A stretch of 64,000 nucleotides of DNA, taken from Gordonia prachuapensis. Lineage in GTDB: Bacteria; Actinomycetota; Actinomycetes; Mycobacteriales; Mycobacteriaceae. Position numbers and translations under genes: made by a program. How positions within the stretch are numbered: the stretch's first letter is position 1; each line of letters opens with the position of its first letter. Shown here piece by piece: positions 8,787-17,344 of this stretch. Location of the stretch: assembly GCF_036350515.1 (NCBI RefSeq), contig NZ_JAZDUE010000013.1, forward strand, positions 62,001 to 126,000, given 5' to 3'. The notes beneath the pieces were generated by a model that did not search any database, had not been told where the DNA came from, and saw only the letters and a list, made by a program, of their open reading frames with translations.

Positions 8787-10760
8787 TCAGGACTGGGTGT
8801 CCAGTGACTCGGTGAGCGTACCCGCCAGCAGTCGTGCGAACTCGGCCGGATCGCCCAGCTCGCCGCCCTCGGCGATCACGGCCATGCCGTAGAGCAGCTT
8901 CGCGGTCGACACCAGTTCGGTGTGGTCGTCGGACGCGGCGAACGCCTTGTTCAGCCCGACGATCAGCGGGTGGTCGGCGTTCACCTCGAGAGCGCGTTTG
9001 CTCTTCGGCAGCTCCTGACCGGACGCCCGGTAGAGCTTCTCGAGCTGCGGCGACATCGAGAACGTGTCGCCCACCAGGCAGGCAGCGGAGTCCGTGAGTC
9101 GCGATGACAGTCGCGCCTCGTTGACATTGTCGGACAATGACTCCGCCAGCCAGGCCAGCAACCCGGCGTAGTCCTCGGCCCGCTTCTCCTTGTCCGCCTT
9201 GGCTTTCTCGGTGTCGGAATCGTCCGCGTCGTCGAGGTCATCGAGATCGACGGCGCCCTTGGCGATCGAGGTGAAGGACTTGCCCTCGAACTCGAGGCCG
9301 GCCGTCACCCACATCTCGTCGACGGGATCGGTCAGCAGGAGGACCTCGACGCCCTTTGCGCGGAACGCCTCGATGTGCGGAGAGTTCTCGATCTGCTGGC
9401 GGGATTCGCCGGTCATGTAATAGATCGTGTCCTGGCCGCTGCGCATCCGGCCGACATAGTCCGCGAGGGTGGTCAGGGCGTCCTCGGACTGGGTCGATTC
9501 GAACGACGACGTCTTCAGCAGGGCGTCGCGGTTGTCAAAGTCGTTGACCAGCCCTTCCTTCCACACGCGGCCGAAGTTCTCCCAGAACGTGCGGTAGTCG
9601 TCGGGCCGGGAATCACGCAGGTCGGCGACCGTCGAGATCACCCGCTTGGTCAGACGGCGGCGGATGGCCCGGATCTGCCGGTCCTGCTGCAGGATCTCAC
9701 GGGAGACGTTGAGCGACAGGTCGGCGGCGTCGACGACACCCTTGACGAATCGAAGGTACTCGGGAACGAGTTCTTCGCAATCGTCCATGATGAACACCCG
9801 TTTGACGTAGAGCTGGATGCCCGAGGTCCGCTCGCGCATGAACAGGTCGAACGGCGCCTGCGTCGGGATGAACAGCAGCGCCTGGTACTCGAAGGTGCCC
9901 TCCGCCCTGAGCGTGATGACCTCGAGCGGTTCGTCCCACGCGTGGCTGACGTGCCGATAGAAATCGTGATATTCCTGCTCGGACACCTCGTCGGCGGATT
10001 TGGCCCACAGCGCCTTCTGCGAGTTGATGGTCTCGGTGACGATCTCGGTGCCCGGGGCGTCGTCCGAGGTGTCGGACTCGTCGTCGGATGTCGCGACGGG
10101 TTTCTCCACGTCCATCTGGATGGGCCACGCGATGAAATCGGAGTACCGCTTCACCAACTGCCGCAGCTTGGTCTGATCGGTGTAGTCGTAGAGGTGATCC
10201 TCGGTATCCGCCGGCTTGAGCTCGAGGGTGACGGCGGTGCCCGCAGGCGCGTCGGCGACATCCTCGATCGTGTACGTGCCGTCGCCGGTGGACGACCACC
10301 GGGTGCCGGTGTCCTCCCCGGCACGTCGCGTCACCAGAGACACGCGGTCGGCGACCATGAACGTCGAGTAGAACCCGATGCCGAACTGACCGATCAGTTC
10401 TTCGCTCGCGGCCGCATCTTTGACCTCGGCGAGCTTTCGGCGGAGCTCGGCGGTCCCCGAGCGGGCCAGGGTGCCGATCAGCCCGATGACGTCGTCGCGG
10501 GACATGCCGATGCCGTTGTCGCGGACGGTGAGGGTGCGGGCCTCGGGATCCGTCTCGAGCTGGATATGGAGATCGCTCGCGTCGGCGGCTAGATCATTGT
10601 CCTGTAGCGACTCCAACCGCATCTTGTCCAGGGCGTCCGAGGAGTTCGATATCAACTCCCGCAGGAAACTGTCCTTGTTGGAGTACACCGAGTGCACCAT
10701 GAGATCCAGCAACTGCCGGGTCTCCGCCTGAAACTCGTGAACCTCTGTCTGACCAGTCAT
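8787..10760 (-). CDS. htpG: HSP90-family chaperone HtpG
   Basis: The 657-residue product has the GHKL ATPase motifs of Hsp90: ELISNSSDALDKMR with the catalytic Glu, DNGIGMS, and GQFGIGFYS. A middle domain and dimerisation domain follow. Like bacterial HtpG it lacks the eukaryotic C-terminal MEEVD. ATG 10760 is preceded by a strong GGAGGT ribosome site, which rules out the longer start at 10784. A TAATAT -10-like hexamer lies on the minus strand at 10797-10802. No HspR-type HAIR or CIRCE element was seen. Confidence 0.95.
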   Translation of the reverse strand: MTGQTEVHEFQAETRQLLDLMVHSVYSNKDSFLRELISNSSDALDKMRLESLQDNDLAADASDLHIQLETDPEARTLTVRDNGIGMSRDDVIGLIGTLARSGTAELRRKLAEVKDAAASEELIGQFGIGFYSTFMVADRVSLVTRRAGEDTGTRWSSTGDGTYTIEDVADAPAGTAVTLELKPADTEDHLYDYTDQTKLRQLVKRYSDFIAWPIQMDVEKPVATSDDESDTSDDAPGTEIVTETINSQKALWAKSADEVSEQEYHDFYRHVSHAWDEPLEVITLRAEGTFEYQALLFIPTQAPFDLFMRERTSGIQLYVKRVFIMDDCEELVPEYLRFVKGVVDAADLSLNVSREILQQDRQIRAIRRRLTKRVISTVADLRDSRPDDYRTFWENFGRVWKEGLVNDFDNRDALLKTSSFESTQSEDALTTLADYVGRMRSGQDTIYYMTGESRQQIENSPHIEAFRAKGVEVLLLTDPVDEMWVTAGLEFEGKSFTSIAKGAVDLDDLDDADDSDTEKAKADKEKRAEDYAGLLAWLAESLSDNVNEARLSSRLTDSAACLVGDTFSMSPQLEKLYRASGQELPKSKRALEVNADHPLIVGLNKAFAASDDHTELVSTAKLLYGMAVIAEGGELGDPAEFARLLAGTLTESLDTQS

Positions 10761-10912
10761 GAACGACCTCCGTTCGAGCGCCACTGACGGAGCCGCATAT
10801 TACCGATGCCCGGATTGGCTACCCTGAAGTGGGTCGTCCCCCATACGCGGCATATGACAGCGGCGGACGGGGCGACACCCACACCGCGACCGAACCATCG
10901 GAAGACAGGTGA

Positions 10913-11677
10913 ATGCCGGCTCCTCGTCTGCTGTTCGTGCACGCGCACCCCGACGACGAAGCACTGTGGACGGGCGGTCTGCTCGCGCGTCACATGGCCG
11001 GCGGCGGTGATGCCGACCTGGTGATGTGCACCTGGGCGGTCGGAACCCCACGGCACCGCGAACTCCTCGACTCCGTCCGCGAGTTGGGTCTGCCGCGCCC
11101 ACCCATCATGCTCGGTTACGCCGACGACCGGGTGCCGGAGTCGGCGCCGGACGCCGAACCGTTCTGCGCCGCCAGGTTCGACTCCCTGGTCCGCACGATG
11201 GCCACCCACATCCGCCGGCTCCGACCCGACGCGGTCGTCACTTATGACGCGATCGGCATCTACGGTCATCCGGACCACGTCCATGCCCACAGGTTGGCGG
11301 TCGCGGCGGTGGACGCCGCGGCCAGCCCGCGGCTGTATCGCTCGGCGGGCCCGGCATGGCAGACCCGCTCCATCTATTTCGTGACGATCCCCGACTGGAT
11401 GGCCGATGACGTCAGCGACGATGTGTTCGCAGCCGTTCCTCGCGATCTGCTGCCCGGCACACCCATTTCGGACATCGACCTGACCCTCGACGTCGGCCCC
11501 TGGTGCGACCGCAAGTCCGCGGCCATCGCGGCGCACCGCACGGAGTTCGAACGCAGTCGTACGATCCAGGCGCTGATGGCACTGCCGACCGAGCGCCGCA
11601 CTCGTCTGCTCAGCTCGGAGAACTTCATCCGGCGCGATCTGGTCGCCGGTGGCGTGAACCTCTGCCGGGTGGATTGA
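10913..11677 (+). CDS. PIG-L (GlcNAc-PI de-N-acetylase / LmbE-like) family deacetylase
   Basis: The 254-residue protein begins with the zinc-binding motif HAHPDDEALW and has the second metal site in YGHPDHVHAH, the two hallmarks of the PIG-L family, which in this order includes MshB and Mca of mycothiol metabolism. It is shorter than MshB and its C-terminal half diverges, so I leave it as a family member of unknown substrate. ATG 10913 follows a GACAGGTGA-like ribosome site. It is divergent from htpG and its 3' end abuts a long repeat region. Confidence 0.82.
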   Translation: MPAPRLLFVHAHPDDEALWTGGLLARHMAGGGDADLVMCTWAVGTPRHRELLDSVRELGLPRPPIMLGYADDRVPESAPDAEPFCAARFDSLVRTMATHIRRLRPDAVVTYDAIGIYGHPDHVHAHRLAVAAVDAAASPRLYRSAGPAWQTRSIYFVTIPDWMADDVSDDVFAAVPRDLLPGTPISDIDLTLDVGPWCDRKSAAIAAHRTEFERSRTIQALMALPTERRTRLLSSENFIRRDLVAGGVNLCRVD

Positions 11678-11708
11678 GCGGCGGGGGCCTTCGTGACGCT
11701 CGCTCCCA

Positions 11709-11818
11709 CTGATCGAATAGCGCCCCTCTCCTCCCCCTGATCAAATAGCGCCCCACCCTTCCGCTGATCGAATAGCGCCCCTCCGCTCCCCCTGATCAAA
11801 TAGCGTCCCACCCTTCCG
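11709..11818. repeat. two tandem copies of a 55-bp composite repeat
   Basis: Units begin CTGATCGAATAGCGCCCCTC (28 bp) and CTGATCAAATAGCGYCCCAC (27 bp), alternating at 11709, 11737, 11764 and 11792. The region 11678-12073 (396 bp) has no gene; this is its left part and lies downstream of the PIG-L gene, just after a CCTTCGTGACGCTC word at 11689. Confidence 0.88.
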
Positions 11819-11820
11819 CT

Positions 11821-11923
11821 GATCGAGTAGCGGCGAGCCGCTAGGCGAGGCGCGTATCGAGATCCACTGCAGCAGAGTTGATCTCGATACACCGCTCGCC
11901 TAGCGGCTCGCGGCTACTCGATC
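11821..11923. repeat. 44-bp inverted repeat, GATCGAGTAGC/GTATCGAGATC family
   Basis: The left arm 11821-11864 begins GATCGAGTAGC and ends GTATCGAGATC. The right arm 11880-11923 is its reverse complement with four mismatches by eye, leaving a 15-nt loop. Transcribed from either side it would make a very stable hairpin. It sits between the converging PIG-L and recD genes, so a bidirectional terminator is plausible. Confidence 0.88.
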
Positions 11924-12063
11924 AACGGAAGGGACAAGCGGCTCGCGGCTACTCGATCAACGGAAGGGGCAAGCGGCTCGCGGCTACTCGATCAACGGAA
12001 GGGGCAAGCGGCTCGCGGCTACTCGATCAACGGAGGGGGGAAGCGGCGGCTATTCGATCAAGC
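11903..12063. repeat. 35-bp tandem repeat, four copies plus a degenerate fifth
   Basis: Copies start at 11903, 11938, 11973, 12008 and, degenerate, 12043. Each contains GCGGCTCGCGGCTACTCGAT and then AACGGAAGGGG. Copies overlap and extend the right arm of the inverted repeat, as if that arm had been amplified by slippage. There are no unique spacers, so it is not a CRISPR array. It ends about 10 bp from the recD stop. Confidence 0.88.
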
Positions 12064-12073
12064 GTCAGGCTGC

Positions 12074-13975
12074 TCAGGCCCGACCGGTGTCGACGACGCT
12101 GATCGGGGAACGCAATCCACTCGCACGTTGCACGCGCCGACGCACCGCCGCGGCCAGCACGTCGGGTGTGCCGACGATGCGCACGGTCCGACGTGCCCGG
12201 GTGACCGCCGTGTAGAGCAACTCCCGGGTCAACAGTTCCGAACCCGCGGGCGGGAGGACCACGGTGACGGCATCGAACTGACTGCCCTGGCTACGGTGAA
12301 TCGTCATCGCGTAGAGGGGAACCACGTCGGCGAGCCGGGTCGGATGCAGGCGGCGTATCCGGGAGCCGCGCCGCAACGCCACCTCCACACCCCCCGACGA
12401 GCGGATGACCACGCCGCTGTCGCCGTTGAACGTCTCCGTCTGACGGTCGTTGGCAGTCACCAGCAACGGCTCGCCGGGATGAGTGGACATCGGATCCGTT
12501 GGCGCGCCGGGGCTGTCGGCCAGCCAGTCGACGACCCGGCGCGACCAGCCCTGAACCCCCCAACTGCCGTCGCGATGGGCACACAACACCCGGTGGGAGT
12601 CGAGCGCATCGAGTGCGCGGACCGCGTCGCCGTCCTCGGCTGCGCTGGTCATCTCGGCCCCCCACGCCACCACGTCGGCTCGGACACCGTCGAGGTCATC
12701 CGGCGACACCAGCTCGATGTCCGTCAGTTCGCCACCGGTGACCAGGTCGAGTACCGCATCGGGATCGCCGCGGTTGATCGCCGAGGCGACCTCGGCGATA
12801 CCGCCGCCGAACCGGTGACCACGCTGCAGGGTGACGACACCGCGCTCGATCCGGTCACGGTCGGCCAGACCGGCGAGCATGTCCCCGGCCACCACGCCGT
12901 CGGGCAGCCGGGCAGGCTGCGTACCGATCTCCCGGTCGACGAGATCGGCGAGGACCGCGCCGGCCTCCACCGAGGCGAGCTGATGAGGATCGCCGACCAG
13001 AATCACCCTGGTATCCGGGCGCACCGCGTCGAGGAGCTTGCTCATCGCCGTCATCGAGAGCATGGAGGTCTCGTCGACCACGACGACGTCGTAGGGCAGC
13101 TTGTTGCCACGCCCGTGGCGCGGCGCGGAGCCAGGTCGCCAGCCCAGCAGTGAATGCACGGTGACCGCGCGGACCGACGACGGCGCAGCCTCATCTGCCG
13201 AGACCGCCGCCTGCAGTTGCGCTGCGGCCCGACCGGTCGGCGCGCACAGCCCGATCCGGGCCGACCCGCCCGAGAGCCGATCGAGCACGGCCAGAATCCG
13301 TGCGACCGTGTAGGTCTTACCTGTGCCCGGCCCACCGGCGACGACGAGGTTCCAGCTGACAGCTGCCATCTGCGCCGCCAGCCGTTGCCGATCGACTCCA
13401 CCCGACTCGGCGGGGCCGAACACGTCCGCGAGCGCCGCGTTCAGTGACATCACATCCACATCCGGCCGGGACCGCTCGCGAGCCGACAGCACTTCCCGGA
13501 TCAGCTGCTCCTGACGAAAGTACTTGCGCAGGTACAGCAACGGGCCGTCATCGGAGCTCGCCAGCACCAGCGGTCGCAAGGGTCCGGTGTCGGCGCCGCG
13601 GACCAGCACACTCTCGGTGAGCGCCTCTGTCAGTTCGTCGGGCGACGGCAGGACGATGTCCGCACCCGCCTCGGCCTCGTCGCTGTCCTGGTCGGTTGTG
13701 GGACCGACGATCTCCGCGACGCGCGCGAGCGCGAGACACGTCGACCCGAACCGCACCGCGCGGACGGCCAGTGCGGCACCCACCTGGGCGATCTCGTCCA
13801 CCGGTTCGCCGCAGAGACGGGTGAGTCGCAGGATGACGTGCAGGTCGGCCGCATCGAGGACGCCGGCGCGGTTCAGTTCGGCGAGCCGTCCGGTCGCCGA
13901 CGGAGTGGAGCGTGCGTCGTGCAGCGGGCGGACGGAGCCGGCGGCGGCCACACCGGGATGCTCGGGTGTCGTCAT
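12074..13975 (-). CDS. recD: RecBCD enzyme subunit RecD (5'-3' helicase)
   Basis: The 633-residue superfamily 1B helicase has Walker A (AGGPGTGKTYTV), Walker B (VVVDETSMLS), and late motifs TIHRSQGSQFDAVTV and LLYTAVTRARR. In RecBCD it drives 5'-3' unwinding and activates nuclease function. Its start ATG 13975 overlaps the recB stop by four bases (ATGA), typical of coupled translation, and I rejected a start 56 codons upstream. It is the last gene of recC-recB-recD. The 3' end runs into the repeat region at 11709-12063. Confidence 0.93.
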   Translation of the reverse strand: MTTPEHPGVAAAGSVRPLHDARSTPSATGRLAELNRAGVLDAADLHVILRLTRLCGEPVDEIAQVGAALAVRAVRFGSTCLALARVAEIVGPTTDQDSDEAEAGADIVLPSPDELTEALTESVLVRGADTGPLRPLVLASSDDGPLLYLRKYFRQEQLIREVLSARERSRPDVDVMSLNAALADVFGPAESGGVDRQRLAAQMAAVSWNLVVAGGPGTGKTYTVARILAVLDRLSGGSARIGLCAPTGRAAAQLQAAVSADEAAPSSVRAVTVHSLLGWRPGSAPRHGRGNKLPYDVVVVDETSMLSMTAMSKLLDAVRPDTRVILVGDPHQLASVEAGAVLADLVDREIGTQPARLPDGVVAGDMLAGLADRDRIERGVVTLQRGHRFGGGIAEVASAINRGDPDAVLDLVTGGELTDIELVSPDDLDGVRADVVAWGAEMTSAAEDGDAVRALDALDSHRVLCAHRDGSWGVQGWSRRVVDWLADSPGAPTDPMSTHPGEPLLVTANDRQTETFNGDSGVVIRSSGGVEVALRRGSRIRRLHPTRLADVVPLYAMTIHRSQGSQFDAVTVVLPPAGSELLTRELLYTAVTRARRTVRIVGTPDVLAAAVRRRVQRASGLRSPISVVDTGRA

Positions 13976-16900
13976 CGGCCTCCCCCGGCCAGTAGGTCGG
14001 ACAGGTCTTCGACCAGTGCGGCAGGAATCCGCCACTCGAAGACGCCGCAGCCGTCGGGTGTTTCGGGGCCCACCATGCCTCGTACGAAGTGATACTGCAC
14101 CGGACCGAGGTGGTCGGCGGCCCGGTATCCGGGTAGTCGCCATCGCAGATATCGATGCAGCGCAACCGAATACAGGAGCGCCTGGAGGGGGTAGTTCGCA
14201 GCGACCATCTCGGTGGCCATCGCCGCGCGATCGAAGTCCTGCGCGGTGAGCTCACCCGGGTGCAGCCGATTGGTCTTGTAGTCCACGATGACGAAACGTC
14301 CGTCGGGGGTTCGCAGCACCGAATCGATGCTTCCGGTGAGGAATCCGCGGAGCCGTTGCGGCGGCAACTCGCGCAGACGCGCGCTGTACCCGGCCAACGG
14401 GTCGTCGGAATCGAGCCGCTGGTCCATCAGATCCGCGATGGTGGCCATCGTCACGCCCGCATCCGCCGGCGCATGATCGTCGGCGTCGGCCAGCGGGAAC
14501 TCGAACTCCATCTCGGCCAGTCGATCCCGTGGACCGATCGACCAGAGATCGCCGAAGCCGATCGGCGTGGTCAGGACCCCCGTCAGCGCGTCGGCCAGTC
14601 GTTCGACGTCGACGTCGACGATGCGCCGTTCCACCGCTGTCCGACACAGGTCGGTGACGTGTGCGGCCATGTCCGGCGCGTCGGTGTCGACGTACTCGAG
14701 CACCTCGTGGACGAGCGTGCCGAAGGCTGCGCCGAACGGCATACCGTTCATCAACGACGGTGTTCCGGTCGACGCCACCACCGGCGCCGTGGTCTCGTCG
14801 TCGTCTACCGGCGGCGGCTCGTCCGCCAGCCGGTCGTCCTCGGTCTCACTGCCGGACGCCAGGATGGCGGCGTGCCCGTGGCCGCTCGCCGCGATGATCG
14901 CCGAATAGGATGTGCGACGCCAGCTCTGGTCGATCTGTCGGGTGAACCGCGCGACATCCATGTCGACCGGACCACGCGGCTCCGACGACGGTTCGACATG
15001 GTCGTCGCCGTCGCGACCCGCGACTTCCACGGCGATCGCGCCCTCGGCGCGATACCCCATGAGAACGCGACCGCACGTGTCGTCGTCGGGAACCTCACAG
15101 GTGTCCGGAACCGCCGATGTGCCCGGCGTGCGCCCGAACAGCAGACGATGGAGGGCCGAGTACCGCGTGTGATAGGACGGCGCCCACCACGCGACGACCT
15201 GGGATTGCGCGCGGGTCAGTGCGACGTAGAGAAGCCTGAGTTCTTCCCCGGCCGCCTCGGTCTCGTGCTGTTGCCATCGCCTTTTCTGGCCGGGCGCCGA
15301 TGCGCCGCCGACGTCCAGGACGCGGTCACCGTCCGGGTTGTGAAACGTGAAGGTCGCCTTGTTGGAGTTGCGGGTGCCGTCCCAGGCGAACGGCACGTAG
15401 ACGATCGGGAACTGCAGCCCCTTGCTGCGGTGCACGGTCATGATCTGCACAGCTTGGGTGTCGCGATCCAGACGACGCGTCTGATCCTGGTGCCGTTGCC
15501 AACGCGTGGTGTCGGCGATCCGATCGGCGAGCCATTCCGCCAGCCCGCTCAACCCGCATTCGGATTGCATCACCTCGATGTTGCACAACGACGACACCTG
15601 GATCAGGTCCGTCAGACCACGTTCCCCATCAGCTCCGGCGAGCACTCGCTCGGCCACACGCATCGTGCTCATCAGGCGTTGCGCCATGGCTGCGAAGCCG
15701 GCGTCGGCGAACACCCGCCCGAGTCCCTGCAGGGTCGTCGCCAGGTCGGTGATGCCGCTCCCGTCGTCGTCGGCGACCTCTCGGGGCCGTCGCCCGATGA
15801 GTGGGCCGATGGCAGCGAGCCGAACGAGGTCGGTGCGCGCGGGCTGCTCGATCGCACGGATCACCGCCAACCACTGGCGTGCCGCCGCGGTGTGGAACAC
15901 GCTTGTGCCGGAACCGATCACCGCCGAGACGCCATGCGACTTGAGGTGCTCCTGCAGTGGGACGATCGTCTTGTTGAGGGTCACCAGGATCGCGATGTCG
16001 CCTGGCTCCACCGGCCGGGTCTCGCCGTCCACCTCGATCATCGTCCCCGAGGCCAGCAAGCCCGCGATGTCCGCCGCCACGTCTGCTATCACCCGGTCGC
16101 GAACGGTGCCCACGGTGGGAAATCCGCTGCGGTTGACGACTGTGAAGGTGCGTCGCGGGAAGGCGCGCAGGCGGATAGGCGGCACACCCGGGATCCGCGT
16201 ACCCGACCGGGAGGCGCTGACATCGTGCACCACGATGTCCGGATGTCCGAGCTCGGCACCGCCGTGGAGGCGGGCGAGCGCTGCGACCAGCGCGCCGTCG
16301 GATCGTCGGTTCACGTCGAGTGCGCGCAGCGCATCGGCCGAACCGACCGCCTGCAGATAGCTGAGCACCTCGGCGCCGCGGAATCCGTAGATCGATTGTT
16401 TGGGATCACCGACCAGCACGAGGGTGCGGTGTCCGTGGAAGCATCGGCGGACGATCTCCCATTGCTGCGGATCGGTGTCCTGGAATTCGTCGACCAGGAC
16501 CGCCTCGAACATCGCCCGGATGCGTTCGCACGCCGAGGCCCCGACGACCGGGTCGGTGACGATGCGGTAGAGGATCATCTGCAGGTCGTCGTAGGTCCGG
16601 AGCCGGGATGTCCGTTTGCGTCCTTCGACGATCTCGCGGATGCGGGCGGCGAACCGGACGCGACGCAGAGCTGCGGCGGCGTCATCGTTCCCGGAGTCGA
16701 CGGTCCCGTCGAGGTCACCGGTGTCCGGTGCCAGGATCGTGGCGGGTTGCCGTACCGCGTCACGCGCGATCTCGGTCGCGTCCGCCAGGGAGAAGTCGGG
16801 AGCGTCAGCGCCCGCGAATCCCCGCAGATACAGATCGAGGGCGGCTTCGTCGACGAGATCGTCGACGTCTTCGACGATCTCGTAGATCAACTCGCGCTCC

Positions 16901-17343
16901 CCGAGAAACCCGAGAGCGTCGAGCATCCGGTTGCAGAAGGTGTGCGTCGTGGCGATCGTCGAGGCGTCGAAGTCCGACAATGCACGCACCAGCAGTTCCC
17001 GGCGATGGTTCACTGTCGCCGTGTCACCATCTGCCAGATGACGGACCAGTGGATCCGCATGACCCCGGCAGGCATCCGGGTCGGCCAGTGCCGCGACGAG
17101 TTCGGACACGCGCTCACGCATGCGTTCGCGGAGTTCAGCGGTGGCCGCGCGGCTGAACGTGACCAGCAGGAGTTTGTCGATCGGCACGCCCTCGGCGATG
17201 AGCCTCGCGCCGAGTCCGACGATCGCGTAGGTCTTGCCGGTGCCCGCACTGGCCTCCAGAACGGTCGTCCCGCTCGGCAACGGTGCGGTGATGTCGAATG
17301 CGGTCGGCGCGTCCGCCGACCGGTCTGCATCGGAACGGGCCAT
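13972..17343 (-). CDS. recB: RecBCD enzyme subunit RecB (3'-5' helicase and nuclease)
   Basis: The 1123-residue UvrD-like helicase opens with LEASAGTGKTYAI (P-loop, residues 30-41), and has DEFQDTDPQQWEIV, TVHRSKGLQFPIVYVPF and LLYVALTRAQSQVV as helicase motifs II, V and VI. The C-terminal PD-(D/E)XK nuclease is shown by VIVDYKTNRLH. It starts two bases after the recC stop and overlaps recD, so all three subunits come from one message. It processes double-strand ends; in mycobacteria RecBCD mainly serves single-strand annealing while AdnAB serves recombination (family knowledge). Confidence 0.93.
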   Translation of the reverse strand: MARSDADRSADAPTAFDITAPLPSGTTVLEASAGTGKTYAIVGLGARLIAEGVPIDKLLLVTFSRAATAELRERMRERVSELVAALADPDACRGHADPLVRHLADGDTATVNHRRELLVRALSDFDASTIATTHTFCNRMLDALGFLGERELIYEIVEDVDDLVDEAALDLYLRGFAGADAPDFSLADATEIARDAVRQPATILAPDTGDLDGTVDSGNDDAAAALRRVRFAARIREIVEGRKRTSRLRTYDDLQMILYRIVTDPVVGASACERIRAMFEAVLVDEFQDTDPQQWEIVRRCFHGHRTLVLVGDPKQSIYGFRGAEVLSYLQAVGSADALRALDVNRRSDGALVAALARLHGGAELGHPDIVVHDVSASRSGTRIPGVPPIRLRAFPRRTFTVVNRSGFPTVGTVRDRVIADVAADIAGLLASGTMIEVDGETRPVEPGDIAILVTLNKTIVPLQEHLKSHGVSAVIGSGTSVFHTAAARQWLAVIRAIEQPARTDLVRLAAIGPLIGRRPREVADDDGSGITDLATTLQGLGRVFADAGFAAMAQRLMSTMRVAERVLAGADGERGLTDLIQVSSLCNIEVMQSECGLSGLAEWLADRIADTTRWQRHQDQTRRLDRDTQAVQIMTVHRSKGLQFPIVYVPFAWDGTRNSNKATFTFHNPDGDRVLDVGGASAPGQKRRWQQHETEAAGEELRLLYVALTRAQSQVVAWWAPSYHTRYSALHRLLFGRTPGTSAVPDTCEVPDDDTCGRVLMGYRAEGAIAVEVAGRDGDDHVEPSSEPRGPVDMDVARFTRQIDQSWRRTSYSAIIAASGHGHAAILASGSETEDDRLADEPPPVDDDETTAPVVASTGTPSLMNGMPFGAAFGTLVHEVLEYVDTDAPDMAAHVTDLCRTAVERRIVDVDVERLADALTGVLTTPIGFGDLWSIGPRDRLAEMEFEFPLADADDHAPADAGVTMATIADLMDQRLDSDDPLAGYSARLRELPPQRLRGFLTGSIDSVLRTPDGRFVIVDYKTNRLHPGELTAQDFDRAAMATEMVAANYPLQALLYSVALHRYLRWRLPGYRAADHLGPVQYHFVRGMVGPETPDGCGVFEWRIPAALVEDLSDLLAGGGR

Positions 17344-17344
17344 G

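Noticed and set aside
11903..12063. CRISPR-like regular repeats.
   Set aside because: The whole 35-bp period is repeated, with no unique spacers, no cas genes nearby, and a relation to the adjacent palindrome.
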